From: Actinernus sp. WN-2022
Taxonomy: Eukaryota > Cnidaria > Anthozoa > Actiniaria > Actinernidae
Direction of reading: 5' to 3'
DNA length: 64,000 bases
Assembly: GCA_030867875.1 (NCBI GenBank)
Contig: JAOWCC010001751.1
Coordinates: 25,536,369 to 25,600,368 of the forward strand
Within the stretch, counting starts at the first letter, position 1, and the number at the start of each line of letters is the position of its first letter. The notes under the pieces are model-generated. The model saw only the letters and a list, made by a program, of their open reading frames with translations, had not been told where the DNA came from and searched no databases. Below are positions 41,968-55,300 of the stretch, piece after piece. The position numbers were made by a program, and so were the translations under genes.

Positions 41968-43303
41968 CAACAACAACAACAATCTTTACAAATAGCCTAT
42001 ATCACCATAAGTGCTTTTCAGTAGGTCTCTGTGAAAAGAAATATGAAATAAATAGGTCAATCGATAAAATACATACATAAAAAGAAAATTAAAAATAGAA
42101 ATAACAGCAAAGTTACATGTAAACAGGAGAAGGAACTGTCTATTCAAAGCTAATCTAAAATAGAATGTTAAATTTTATTTATTAAAAAAATATTTTATAA
42201 TAATAATAATAATAATAATTCCTAACGATAATCATAGAAATAATACGATCATTAAATAATTAATTAATTAATTAATTAAATAATTAATTAATGTTTGGTA
42301 TGTAGCGAATAGTTATAGACGTAAAAACTAACCTATCTTATGTATTTTCGCCCAACTAGATTACATTTTTGCGTAATTACTCGCGCAAATGAAGTTCAGG
42401 GGGGGTTAAGGCGGTTTTTCTCGCTTTTTGCTTGGCCGAGCGGGGCCTGGGCAACTAGATAACGTTAATTCTGTGTTTCGGTGTTGAACTTGAAAACTTA
42501 GAAACCATTCAGTTTTGCCATGAATAACATTCCCAACATATTTTGCTAACACAAATGGGTATAACATTTTCAGGGGGGGTGGGGTAGGGAATAATTGTAA
42601 TAGATAGCTTATGTTTCATATGTAGCAAATGGTTACAGGATTCAAAACTAGCCTATCGTATGTAATATCGAACACCTAGCTGAAATCTTTGCGTTATTAC
42701 TCGCGCAAATGAAGGTCAGGGGGGGTTAAGCCGTTTTGAATTTTTGTTTTGGCTAGCATTTCCCCCCCTGAACTTTAATGTCAACCACTTTACGAGGAAC
42801 CTCTGCAGTTTTCTATGGGTAACATTTTGGTGAAAACCTCATGTCTCTACGACGTTGCTTTCTGTCCGTAAAAATCCATCGCCCTTTTGGTTTTGCCCGC
42901 AAAGCATCCTGGGACAAGATTCATTTTCTATTTCGCAGTCCAGAACTGGATTCAATAACGTTACAGCATTAAAATCATAGTTTTGGTACTAAACACGATG
43001 AACACAACATATTGGTTCCAAATTTGGGATAAGAAATGCGAACCTTGCAAAACTGAGGGGGGAGGGGTGGAAAATAGTATGCCTTTCCTGTTAATAATGG
43101 TACCCTCCCCATTTAGAAGTGGGTTGAATGAAGTTGAAGCTTAAAAATCATAGTTTTGGTACTAAACACGACGAACACAACATATTGTTTGCGAATTTTG
43201 AGTAAGATCTGCAAACCTTTCAAAACTGAGGGGGGGGGGGGGGGGGGGGGGAAGGGAAGAGGGGTGGAAACCATTGTCTGATTATCGTTAGCGGTATCCA
43301 CTT

Positions 43304-43337
<34 letters not shown>

Positions 43338-46300
43338 AAATATTTAGACAGGGTAGTGCCTTCAGTAATAAATACTGCTATCAATGGCAGCCCTGTATAA
43401 CTTAAATACAAAAAAGCTAAAAAGTTAGTAACAATATATAAAATATCTTAATTAAAAACCTTAAAAATCGCTAACAAGAATTAAAATGATGGCAGATTGC
43501 GTTATATCTTTCCTTATTTTTTTTTAGTCGATTTCCCCGTACTTGTACTGCCCAACTTGAAATTCACCGTAGACAGTTCTCTTCCAATACTTAGGTTGAC
43601 TATTCCAGTAGTTCTATTCTTGTAGTTGTTATCGTGGGTTTGAGTTATAAATACACTCAACAATATAGTTAGAAGAGAGTAGAAAGTAAATTTACGCAAG
43701 AGCTTGAAACACCCGCCTGCGGCCGCCATTATGCGCCATTATGCCGCCATTATCCAACCTTCCAACCTTATAATATCTTATAATATCTTATAATATCCAA
43801 CCTTATAATATCTTACTTAAACTTGTTAAAGATAGCTTTCTTAAAATTTGACAAAGTAGGCAGGTTCTTGATATCTTCAGATAGGTTGTTCCAGTCTGAT
43901 AAAAATAACAATTATACGATCTAACTAAACCCTTATTCGTATTAGATTTTAGTTATCTTATGTCGTGTTTGTGACGGGTGTTATAGTCGTGAATGTCTGA
44001 GCCACGAGTAAAACAACATGCATTTCTGTCCAATATGTTCATTTACTACTTTGTATAGTCCTCCTGGTTTTGAGATTGAACTAGTTTAAGGTTTCGAGGG
44101 CATCACTGGAAGATGAAATCTCTCATCTCATCTCATTTTTTATTTATTTAAACATAATATCCTAGTGTTTGCCTCAAGAGCACCAGGTGCTTATCTAGGA
44201 AGCTCACACTACCGTTACAATTACAATTTTTACAACTAGTAAGGTTAACCTCGTCACGCGAATCTAACCTCATCTAACCTCATCTCGTCTAACCTCCAGT
44301 GGCGGATCCAGGATTTGAAAAAGGGGGGTGACTATTTTGACCGGTACAGTTTCTGGTGCGAAATTTCTTACAAAATTTGAACGAATGTATTTTATTTTTA
44401 CGAATTCTTATACAGAATTTGTTTTTGGCCCAAAAGGGGGGGGGTGACATGTCACCCCCGTAACCACCCCTGGATCCGCCACTGACCTCATCCAATCTCA
44501 TTTCACCTCATCTTATCTCATTTAACCTCGTCTCATCTCATCTCATTTATCCTCACTCCCTTAAAGTGCCCCTACGATCAAATTTTGACATATCAATTTT
44601 TTCTCATATTCGTAAAGTATAGTGGCTATATTATTACCAGTTCAAACCGTTTTTCGATACGACGACGGGAAGTCTTATATTTTGGACTCCGAATCTTGAA
44701 TTTTAACGTCCGCCATTACGCGAACCCGTGCCTGTGGGCGAGGAACGCCTGGTCACTTTTTTAGCGTACGTGACGTCATACACTTAAGGTTATCGTATAC
44801 CTTCAGGGTACTGTTCCGGATAAAATTAAGTAGCGTCTCGAATATTCGTCGTATTTAGATAAATTATACCTCATTTTAAAGCTTATAAAATTGGCTACAA
44901 CAATATACCTAAAGTTGGTAATTTTGATAAAAGTGCGATTTTAAATATACCTCTTTTCCGAACAAGCGAGTTGGTTTCCAAGAGCTCCAACTCCACGGCA
45001 ATTTAACGAATTTAAGATCTGTTTGCTTTTCTGGACTCCCACAGACCTTGTTTACGAAACTGTGTCGGCGATTGTGGAAATTCGAAGCCGTTATGAAGAT
45101 ATTTCGGTCTTCGTGAAACTGCTAACGCGCAATCCAAGTACAGATGCGGGAATCGCTCTCAGCGCCTCTCTTTTAAAAATTAAAAAAATCGCCGACACAT
45201 TTTTTAGCTGATATAATTGCGAACAATCTGTGAAAATTTGAAGTAATTCGCACAAATTCGCGTCGAGTTGGAGCTTTTTTCAAACTATGTTTAGAACGAA
45301 AATAGAAAGTCAAGAAAACGCTCTGAAAAGTTTTAGACGTTCTGGCGCCCGCCTCTTTCACAGCAATCAAACACCAGTGACTGGGAAATCTTCCCACAAC
45401 AACACGTGTGGCTACTTTTCCCATACAAAGCTTCACGCGAACTAACATATGTAGCAAGAAAGTGTACCATTTTCCCGCTTTGAAAAGCAAACAAAACGTT
45501 TTGAATAGAAATAATCCTTCAAGTTTGTGCATTGTACAAGACTGTAGCAATTTAGCGAACCACAAAGCTGGCATTTCGCTACATTCAAGCCTTCTAGTTG
45601 AATACCAAGAATACGGTTTGTAATTATCTTCAAGCCTCATGCAAGGATGGTTTACAGTGTACGTGTTGAGGACAGAAGCTTCTCCATAATAGTTTGTATC
45701 ACATGGAATAGCCGGTAATACCGTACCAGAGTCCAGTATAACAGTTCAGAAGAAGGCCAAAACAGCCGAACCAACTGACAGAATGTACCGTACTCAGACT
45801 ACTACTAGTATAGATGTATTGACCGAAAAATAAGCGGCTACGTTTGCTGAGAACATAGTTTGTCATAAATAACTCATATTGCTGTTTCCTATAAACAGAT
45901 AAACCTATCGATGTAGTATGCCTTTTAATTTACTGCTAATTTTATTTTGAAGACAATAAACCACAGAAGAAACCACCAATAATATTTCACCCGGTATTTC
46001 ACGAAGTACCTTGTTTCAGTTGTTTGTGTGTCAAACAGAAACGGGTGCATGCAAAGTTTGGTTCTGTGATAGCCACGATCAGTCAGTTTCAATATATTTT
46101 TTTAGTCTCTAGTAAATTCTTATCATTCACGATTTCATGTTAGACAAGAGAGCGATTTAATTTTATAGCAATTACATTGTAATTCGCCGGAAAATCTATT
46201 GCCGGGACACAGATAATTCTCGATCTCTCATTTACGAACTAGCAATCCGGGTTTCACTATAAACAATGAACAAACTTAGGACTTATAAACTGATCATTAC

Positions 46301-49300
46301 CTTAGTGATTTCTCCGCTGAATTCTCCCTGTAGCCCGGATCCAGTAACAGCACAAACCTGAAAGCCGAATCAGGGAAAATACCCTGGGGGAAAATTACCC
46401 GAAAAGATAAGAAACCTCTGCTAGCTAGCACTACTTACTAGCAGGCCACATTCCAAGCGATTTAAGCGACTATTCATTCGTCCAGCTTTCAACTCGGTCG
46501 CCAGCGGCTCTATTTCCCCCTAAATCATCTACATCCGGCAATAAATTTAAACAGAAAGACACATTACTATGTTCTGAAGAATCTGATGCAGATTTTAGGT
46601 CGTTATTTACTAAACCACAGCAAAATTCGCAGTGTGAGTTTGTAGCCAACATAAGAAGAAATGTATGGGTTCGAAGCAACTTGAGAACGATGCGTTAAGT
46701 GTATGACGTCACATACGCACAAAAATGACTAGGCATTCCTCGCCCACGGGAACGGATTCGCGTAATGGCGGACGTGATTTTCACGGTAAACTCTCTCTAA
46801 AATGTGTGGTCTAATTGGCCCCTTTGCAAATTTTTTCACTGATTTGGATATTTCTGCCACTGTTTGTTCTTATGGAATACAAAAAAGTGGCAAAAGAAAT
46901 GGTCAAATTTCGTCGTAGTGGCACTTTAACCTCATCTCAACTCGTACTTGTCTGGTTTTCAGGTATGCGGCTTCCGTGTCAAGACAAGACAAAATCCTAC
47001 ATCCCGCCATGGTAGCCGATCTAGTGCATGACAAATGTACAGATGCCGCTGAACTCATGTACCACAAACGCCTGGCGGAGAACCTTGTCCCAGCAGTGAG
47101 TAATGAAAAAATCACCGACGTCCCACCACAAGAACCCGAACTGAAGCAAATGGTAGCATTGATATCGACGTCCAAAATCAATATGTGTTTCATCCAAGCC
47201 GCCATCCCTGAAATGGAAAGTAAAATAGAGAATGACTCGAAGACTGAGTGTAGGGACCCATCGGTGTCTCTACTGGCCGGAAGCATTAGTGGGATAACGT
47301 CTGAGATTATGTCCGTACAGAAAGCTGCTACGGACGACTCAGAGGAGAATACGGACTGCAAGGAGTGCAGAGGATGTAAAGATCGAATGGAATGCAGAGA
47401 GAGAGATGCAAAGAAAGATGCAAAGGTTTCCGATGAAAAGCGGCCATCTGTAGTGGAGATCCAGTCGCAAGGAAATGGAAACATGATCAAGAAGAAGGTT
47501 CATCGAAATACTTCAACAATCGGTAGCATTAAATGCAGTCAGGTACAGCTCCAGCTTCGGAAGCTCTGCAACAAGGAAGACATTGAGAACAGCGTTACTA
47601 CGGCGATCCCCGAGCAGGCATCCAAAGCGAAGTTCCACGTAAATGGACGTCATCTCCAGGGCTTTATGGACAATGACAGCACTGACGACTTGGCTCCTGG
47701 TTCGTGTCTTAGCTTGCTGATGCTCGAATGCGGACTTGATAACATTCACATCCAAGGAGGCAGTGAGTGTGGCAATGGCAAAGAAATACTCCCAAAGATT
47801 CGCCGAAGAAGGCACTTTATCCATCGTGAAACCAAACGAAGGGTGAACGCCGCTGACGTCTTTAATGACAAAGAGAAAGCGAAACCAAAGGAAGATGAAG
47901 AACAGAAGCCGGGTTTCCATGGGTTCAGTAATCCCATTTTTACCCAGGAGAGTGGTTCCGTGGATATGAACATAACCTTGTCGGAGAACGATCACAAATC
48001 GGTGGATAGTCGCTTGAGCTCACTTACATCAAGTTTGAGCTTTCTGACGAGTTCAAGTGGTGGGAACATGTCGGACATCGAAAGCGAAGGTAAGTACGAA
48101 CACATTGTATAATATGGATAGCAGAGCATGTACAGGAGAGTAAAACCTTGAACAATATCAAAATACAGTTATTCAGGTATTTAATGAAGGGAAAATTAAA
48201 GGAAGATAAAATGGCCGAGGGACATTGGAATAATGTCGTTAAAAGGGAGACAGGGCACACTGCAGCAGGACGCCAGGCGCATGCGCTATTGTTGAGCCTA
48301 GTGGCGCGCGCGGTCCGCTAGTTTCCCGCCCAAACTGAAAAAAAAAGGCAATCACCCCTGTTTCTAATTTTATGTACGTGTCAAATATTTCGCCAAAAGT
48401 AACGAAACTACTTTAAAGCTTAGGCTAAAACTTAACAGCTTTAAGTTTTCTGAACACCACTGTGAGTTTACATTATAGCGGTGTTCGATTGAGTGTCGTA
48501 AAACCAAAACCAGTGAGCCAATCACAGGAGCAAGTAAACACAATGAGCCAATCACGAACTGAAGTAATTAATGATTGGTTTTACTTCAACCAATCACGAG
48601 GCAAAGTAAACGCAATCATAGATAACTAACAATCAAATTTGAAAGCAATTACTTTTCGACACAATTCAAAACCGCTATATTCACTAAAAAGGTTTAACCC
48701 TCGGAAACTTGTATTTGAACTCCAGAGCCTTCGTTCCTTCGGCCAGCGGAGCGTAACGTGTTGCCACCTTTGCCGCGGTATGAACGCAGGGTGCCTAGTG
48801 GCCCTCGAGTAGTTTAATTTTTGCCATTTTCTTTTTCCTTTGTTTTCTATGAAATAACGATTGGTATTAGTCAGTAGAGTAGAGAACTTAACAGTTGACA
48901 CGTTCTTGAGTTTCCATCACATTCGAGTGAGGCTATCATGTCTGTGTTGTGGCGGCTTTTGGAAATGCTGCATGTTCCATGTTCTTGGATGTAGTTTCAG
49001 GCGATGAAGACGTGACGAAACCGTTACTCAAGCCAGAAGCTAAAGAGGATAACAGCAAAGGTCGCCAAGGTGGAGTGGTATTTGAGCAAGTTTCTCCTAA
49101 AACCAAGGTACGGGAAATTTGCCATTGGTGTGTGTGTAGAATGAATAAGATGAAGGCTATGAAGCTTTCATTCATCTTATATATTTTTAGTGGGAACCCA
49201 GCCTAAGCATTGGCTACGCCATGCTGATGAGGCCAAAAGAGACTGGAACAGCTGTCCATGGCTGCTAATTACTAAGGGCGTTTTCATGTTCAGTTGCATC

Positions 49301-52300
49301 CCACATGGTTCACAGCTTTCACTCATCTTATATATTTCTAGTGGGAACCCAGCCTAAGCATTGGCTACGCCATGCTGATGAGGCCAAAAGAGAGTGGAAC
49401 AGCTGTCCATGGCTGCTAATTACTAAGGACGTTTTCATATTCAGTTGCATCCCACATGGTTCACAGCTTTCACTCATCTTATATATTTCTAGTGGGAACC
49501 CAGCCTCAGCATTAGCTACGCCATGCTGATGAGGCCAAAAGAGACTGGAACAGCTTTCCATGGCTGCTAATTATTAAGGACGTTTTCATATTCAGTTGCA
49601 TCCCACATGGTTCATAGCTTTCATTCATCTTGTATATTTCTAGTGGGAACCCAGCCTCAGCATTAGCTACGCCATGCTGATGAGGCCAAAAGAGAGTGGA
49701 ACAGCTGTCCATGGCTGCTAATTACTAAGGACGTTTTCATATTCAGTTGCATCCCACATGGTTCACAGCTTTCATTCATCTTATATATTTCTAGTGGGAA
49801 CCCAGCCTAAGCATTAGCTACGCCATGCTGATGAGACCAAAAGAGACTGGAACAGCTTTCCATGGCTGCAACTTGCTCAGGCAATTTCTTTCACATTGTT
49901 TGACAGATACAGGGTTAATGCCCTACTTGTAACGTGGCCCTTGTGGCTTTAGCTATCCTGTACACGTTTTGTATACAATTTATACCGAGTGAATAGCTTA
50001 CCTTGCAAATAATACAGCCCCTCTCAACTTGCGTAGCCTGTGTACAGCCGTCCGTATCCCCTCAAAACTCGGGAAGGGACGTCTGTGCTACACTGTCGTT
50101 AATCGTGTTCCGGCATAATTTTGCATACATTACATCTCGATTTCCATTGGCCGAGAGACACTAGACGGTAGACATTGTAGATTTCAGATTGTTTATTTCC
50201 TATTGTTAACGGCAATGCAAGAGACAAAGATGGAGGACGCGCTGGGAAGCGGGGGAAATAAAATAAATTCCGTTCTTCGATAGCCTATACACAGACCTCC
50301 GTAATCCCCTCAAAGGAAGTGGAAGATTGGATGAAATCGAGTGTTTGAGAACCACGTGAACTTGAGACCAGTTGAGAAGTCGCGCTCGGATTTTCCCACG
50401 GAGCCAGAACTAAGGTCAACATAACCGCTAAGCCAATCAGCACCCGCTATGAGGCACCAGCCAATCAGCGACTGGTTACAACATTGCTGTAACTATCCAC
50501 GTGACCTAGAACACGATTAACTCATCTGTAGTACAGTCCTTTTCCTTCCTTTGAAGGGATTACGGAGGTCTGTGTACAGGCTAAACTTGCGCTACCCCGA
50601 CTGCCTAGCGGCCTACATACATTGTAGCACACGTTAACGTTCATGCATTTGTGAGGCCCTGTTAAGGGTAATTTCCGACAAGCGACACGGCGTTGAAACA
50701 GCGACATAAAGGAAATGAAATAACGACGAACGTCTAAAATTGTCTGAAATTGCGAGAGCGGCAGAGAGAAATAAGAAAACAACTAGACGAAATTCCGACA
50801 GCGACATCGCCCACCTTCAGAGACTGCGACACGACTAGTTTAGAAACTCAGACAGCAGACATGCATAGCACCCTAAAAGGACCTCATTTATCGACTATAA
50901 ACTGCGGTAAAACGTTGTGACAAACATCCAGTTTTTTAGTTTCTTTATTGACATTAGCCTCACAGAGCGACTACACTTGGACATCGAGAACCAATCACAT
51001 TGCAAACTGAAAACAAAGCATTCCAACTTACGGTTATTTGAGCCAATCAGTGTCGAGTACAAAACAATAGCATTTCAACTTACGGTTATTTGAGCCAATC
51101 AGTGTCGAGTACAAGACAATAGCATTCCAACTTACGGTTACTTGAGCCAATCAGTGTCGAGTACAAGACAATAGCATTTCAACTTGCTCGATCTTCGATC
51201 CGGTAAAAGGCAAATTTCGTGGATTCTGAAGTCGAAGTCTTTTGAATGAAGAAAATCGCATGGATATGCTAGGATTAGTACTTCGGAATGCTTTATTTTC
51301 GTTTTTCAGTGTGTTCAGTTCTCGTTGTCTGAGTGATCCCGGCTGCAGTATTCGCACTGTAACATTTTACCCCGACCTCTGTCGAGTGCCTTATCTTGCG
51401 TATCGTTAAGCTACGGTAATATTTTGTATAGACATCCTGCCGTTTAGTTTCTCTGTTGACACCTGACCTCTGTAATCCATAATCAGGATGCTGAGCTAGC
51501 TCGACGTGTAGATGTCACGGTCAACGTGTCCAGTATCTGGTTCAACCTTGCGTCACCTTCATCACTGAAGACCGTGCCGTCCAACTACCATCTGTACAAC
51601 AGTCTGGTAACCACTATGGTACCGTTAACCATGGCATGGGTACCTCGAGTGCTGGAGCTACAGGACCAGCTATCAGTGGTGGAGAGGAACAGGCATCGGC
51701 ACCTAACGAGTGTTATTGCATGCCTCATGTCTCAGGCTCTTCCTGAACACGGGAGAATCCCAAAGAAGGTATGGGAAATAGGTGCGGCTTTAGAGCGGGT
51801 TTCGATTGAGTGTCGAAAGTAATTCACTGACTGTTTTGGTTTTGCGTTTGCTTAGCTGTTTTTTAGGCTGTGAAAAATGTTTGGTGATTATCGTACCAAT
51901 TAGGCCGTGTTTACACTTGGTGCCCAAGCACCGACGCGATACTGTACGTCCAGACTACTGGTGCCCAGTACCAAGGCGTGTTCGCATTAAAGTGCCTAAA
52001 ACCCCCAAAATGAATTTTTTTTGATTGAAACTTTAAACTATTCTTTAGAACTTATAGCAAAAATGGGAGGCTAAAACTCAACTGTAATTTTTTTACGGCC
52101 TTTCAAAGTTGAAAACCAGAACATGTGACCGTCAGCTTTCAATCCCTTTGGGGGCCTGGAGACTAGTGACCTGTGACGTGTATGAAGTAAGGCGTACTTC
52201 CAATTCCATACAAACATCTCTTATTTCTGCGACGCTTGGAAGCTCACCACATCGTAAATATCCAATGAAATGTCACCAAACGTGGTAAATTTACTAATTT

Positions 52301-55300
52301 CGATGTGCTCTTTCTTGTGATTAAGTTTATTTCATACTGATTAGACTATAATAGGACGTTTTACTTCCTCCTTCGACCATCTCAACCTTTCTGCCATTTA
52401 GAAAACTAAAACAGGGGATTGTAGGTAAAATTCCTGGGCACATAGGGTAGAATGAATAAAGAATATTTCAAATGCGATGTTGATGCCAATTAGCAGTTCC
52501 CGACCCCGGCGATAGTAATATTTCCCCAGTCAAACCACAGAGTAGCGCAACCACAGAGTAGCGCAACCACAGAGTAGCGCAACCACAGAGTAGCGCAACC
52601 ACAGAGTAACGCAAGCAACGAATATGACGGTACGGACAAGCGCCGTGATAAGCTAAACTGTACCAGATGCTGTCGATGTCGTTTGTCATTTAAAAAAGAA
52701 AGCTACTCCTCGAAACCTTTATCATGGTGACTGCTCCTGAAGTCTTTAAGCAGAGTTAGTTTGAGTCGTTTCAACTAAATTGTTTCTACAACGCATATTG
52801 TTGTACCGTAATTCCTAGAAAATGATATTCGGTGCACAGTTTAGCTCATGTTTGGCACACATCTTGATACACATTGGCTTGCTTTCAAAATCCACGAGTT
52901 ACCCATTGGGTACCTATTTTGATTACAACTTGCAGGGCTCGACACTTGCGGTAGTCTACTAGTCTCGGACTAGTAAAAGTTTGCTTAGGCTAGAAGAATT
53001 TCAACATGTACTGTTGAACATTTTTGTGACCTCTTCGTTCTGTAGCTCAAATTAAAGTAAAAGGAATCGTCCAGCTAGCTGGAGTGACTCACGATCACTG
53101 AGGACACAAGAAATCCTGGCCGGGACAACCCTCAGTGTCAGCAAAGAGGTCGGCTTGGTGCAATCTTCTGCGGCTGACTAGCGCATAATACCTCAACTCC
53201 TAACTATAACCACAGTACCCACTACAGCTAGTTCAGTTGATAGACGTTAACTCAGTGCCGAACACATGCAGATCACGCCACCATCTTGGAAAATTCTGCT
53301 TTTCAGGAGACGGGAACTAGTCATGGGTTACGTTTTTGTCAGTGGTAGTGGTAGTCATTTGCTTTCCAATTATAATAAGAAATCAGTGGGTCAATTTTGC
53401 ATTTGCCCGAATATTTCGACTTTGTTATTAAAAAGTGTTCCTCAGGGCAACTCATTATTATGAGGGATGTATATTGGGTTAGTGGAAAAGACCTAGGGAC
53501 TAGTTACCGCAATCACTAGCCCATAGGCTAGTACCTGAAAAAGTTAGTGTCGAGTAGTGTAGATGCTACTGAAACCGAACCATCTTCAGGTGACCTAGGA
53601 TCACTGAGTAAATATTCACTTCCTTCACTCTCAGCATGGTGTTCACTATCTAATGACCCGAACAGCGCAAATCCTTCAAGACGACCACTCCAGCCAGTTG
53701 ATCTACATCTTGCGTCGCCAGCTGATTGGATCGAGACTTAACAAAGTCAGGACCTCACTCGCTATCAGGGATGGCATCCCAGAAGACAACAAACTCACCA
53801 AGGTAAGTTTTCCTTTTATTTGATCGTTGTTCGAGATGAGCATCAGCAGTGCATGCGCGGAGTTGAGTGACTGAGGAGAGGGAAGGTGGTTGGCAAGTTG
53901 CTCTGATGCTCCAAAACTGTGGTTCTATAACAACGGGATGCGTTGTATAAGATGACGGACGTTAGAGCAGATTTCGTATGAGTGGGACAAACTACTGTAT
54001 GTCCGTATCCGTGCTGTAACTGTGCTGTACCGTGCTGTACCGTATTTCGGTAATTTGATAGGATCAGCAGGACATAAACAATGGGAAACCATTTCAACGT
54101 CACGGCATGCCGTACAGTACCCGTGCTGTAGTCAGTGCTGTAGTTTGTCCCACTCATACGAAATCTGCTCCGCCAGCCAAACCAAAGCGACGACCGTACA
54201 ACAGGTGTGTGGTTCAGTGGGTTAGTGCGACAGGTCTGCAAAATACTGTGTATGTCCAGTCAGCGGTATAAATCGCCGGAGCAGCTCTAACTTATCCTAA
54301 AGGGTTTCTGTTTAAAAAACTCGACACATCGCAAAAGAGACAGGGGTTAAGGGGAATATCGCAAGAATTAAGAGCATTATTAGTTTAGTCATGAAGCCAA
54401 TGCAATTTGGGACTGGTTCATGATAAGCAGTTAAATGAGGCGCTGTGTCACAGTACTGCGCATGTGTGAAAATCTGATGATTTTTTAATTATGTTCTAGC
54501 CCGGAACAAAATTCTCAGAGCGGTGAAATATCGATTTTAAAATCGACTTCCATCAGTGTTCTTTTTGAACTCATCCTTGCCTCTTTTGGTCATTTATGGA
54601 AATGTAAGATGTGCTTAAACAAGTCTTAGTTATTTGTTTATTCAAAATTAGTCGTTGCAGACTGCAACACAACTAAAACAAAAAAGCATAAGTGATGCTT
54701 ACCGGCGGGACGACAGCCACTGAGTACTCTGAGTACTCTGAATACAGCAGCCGAAAAACGCAAGAAATTGGAAGCTTTTTGGCATTACAACAAGAAGCGA
54801 AGAGGGTTTGGATGTCCAGTAGAGTTCACGAAACACATGGCAACTTTTCGAGTCATATTATAAATGATATGGCAGCTTTCAACAGTGATACGAAGAAATA
54901 TGTATCTACGGCTTAGAAACGAGGCTGAAATTATATGAACCGACCGGAGTGCAAAGACTGTACGAAAAGTTAGATAAAACCTTTCTTTTCTGGCAAAACA
55001 ACCTCATAAACTCAAACACGATAGCCTTGTGAGCAATCGACATACATATGAAGGTATAGAAGTTATTATCGACTACATGAGAATCAAACATCGAACTGCT
55101 ATGAAACCACTTGTCAGTTTACGCACTTTCGTGACAAGCGAGCTTTTCTACTTTCGACACACGGTCGCTAAACTGTACGAAATCTCCAAGAATAAATCCC
55201 TAATGTCCAAACTAACGGCAAAAATCTGAAAGAGGAAATCCTTGTAACTAATCGACATACATATGAAGCTCCAGAAGTAATTAGTGAATTCATGAGAACC

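Noticed and set aside
45173..45640. 155-codon minus-strand frame inside the TTAA element
   Set aside because: Antisense to the THAP-coding segment and without recognisable domain; likely a shadow frame.
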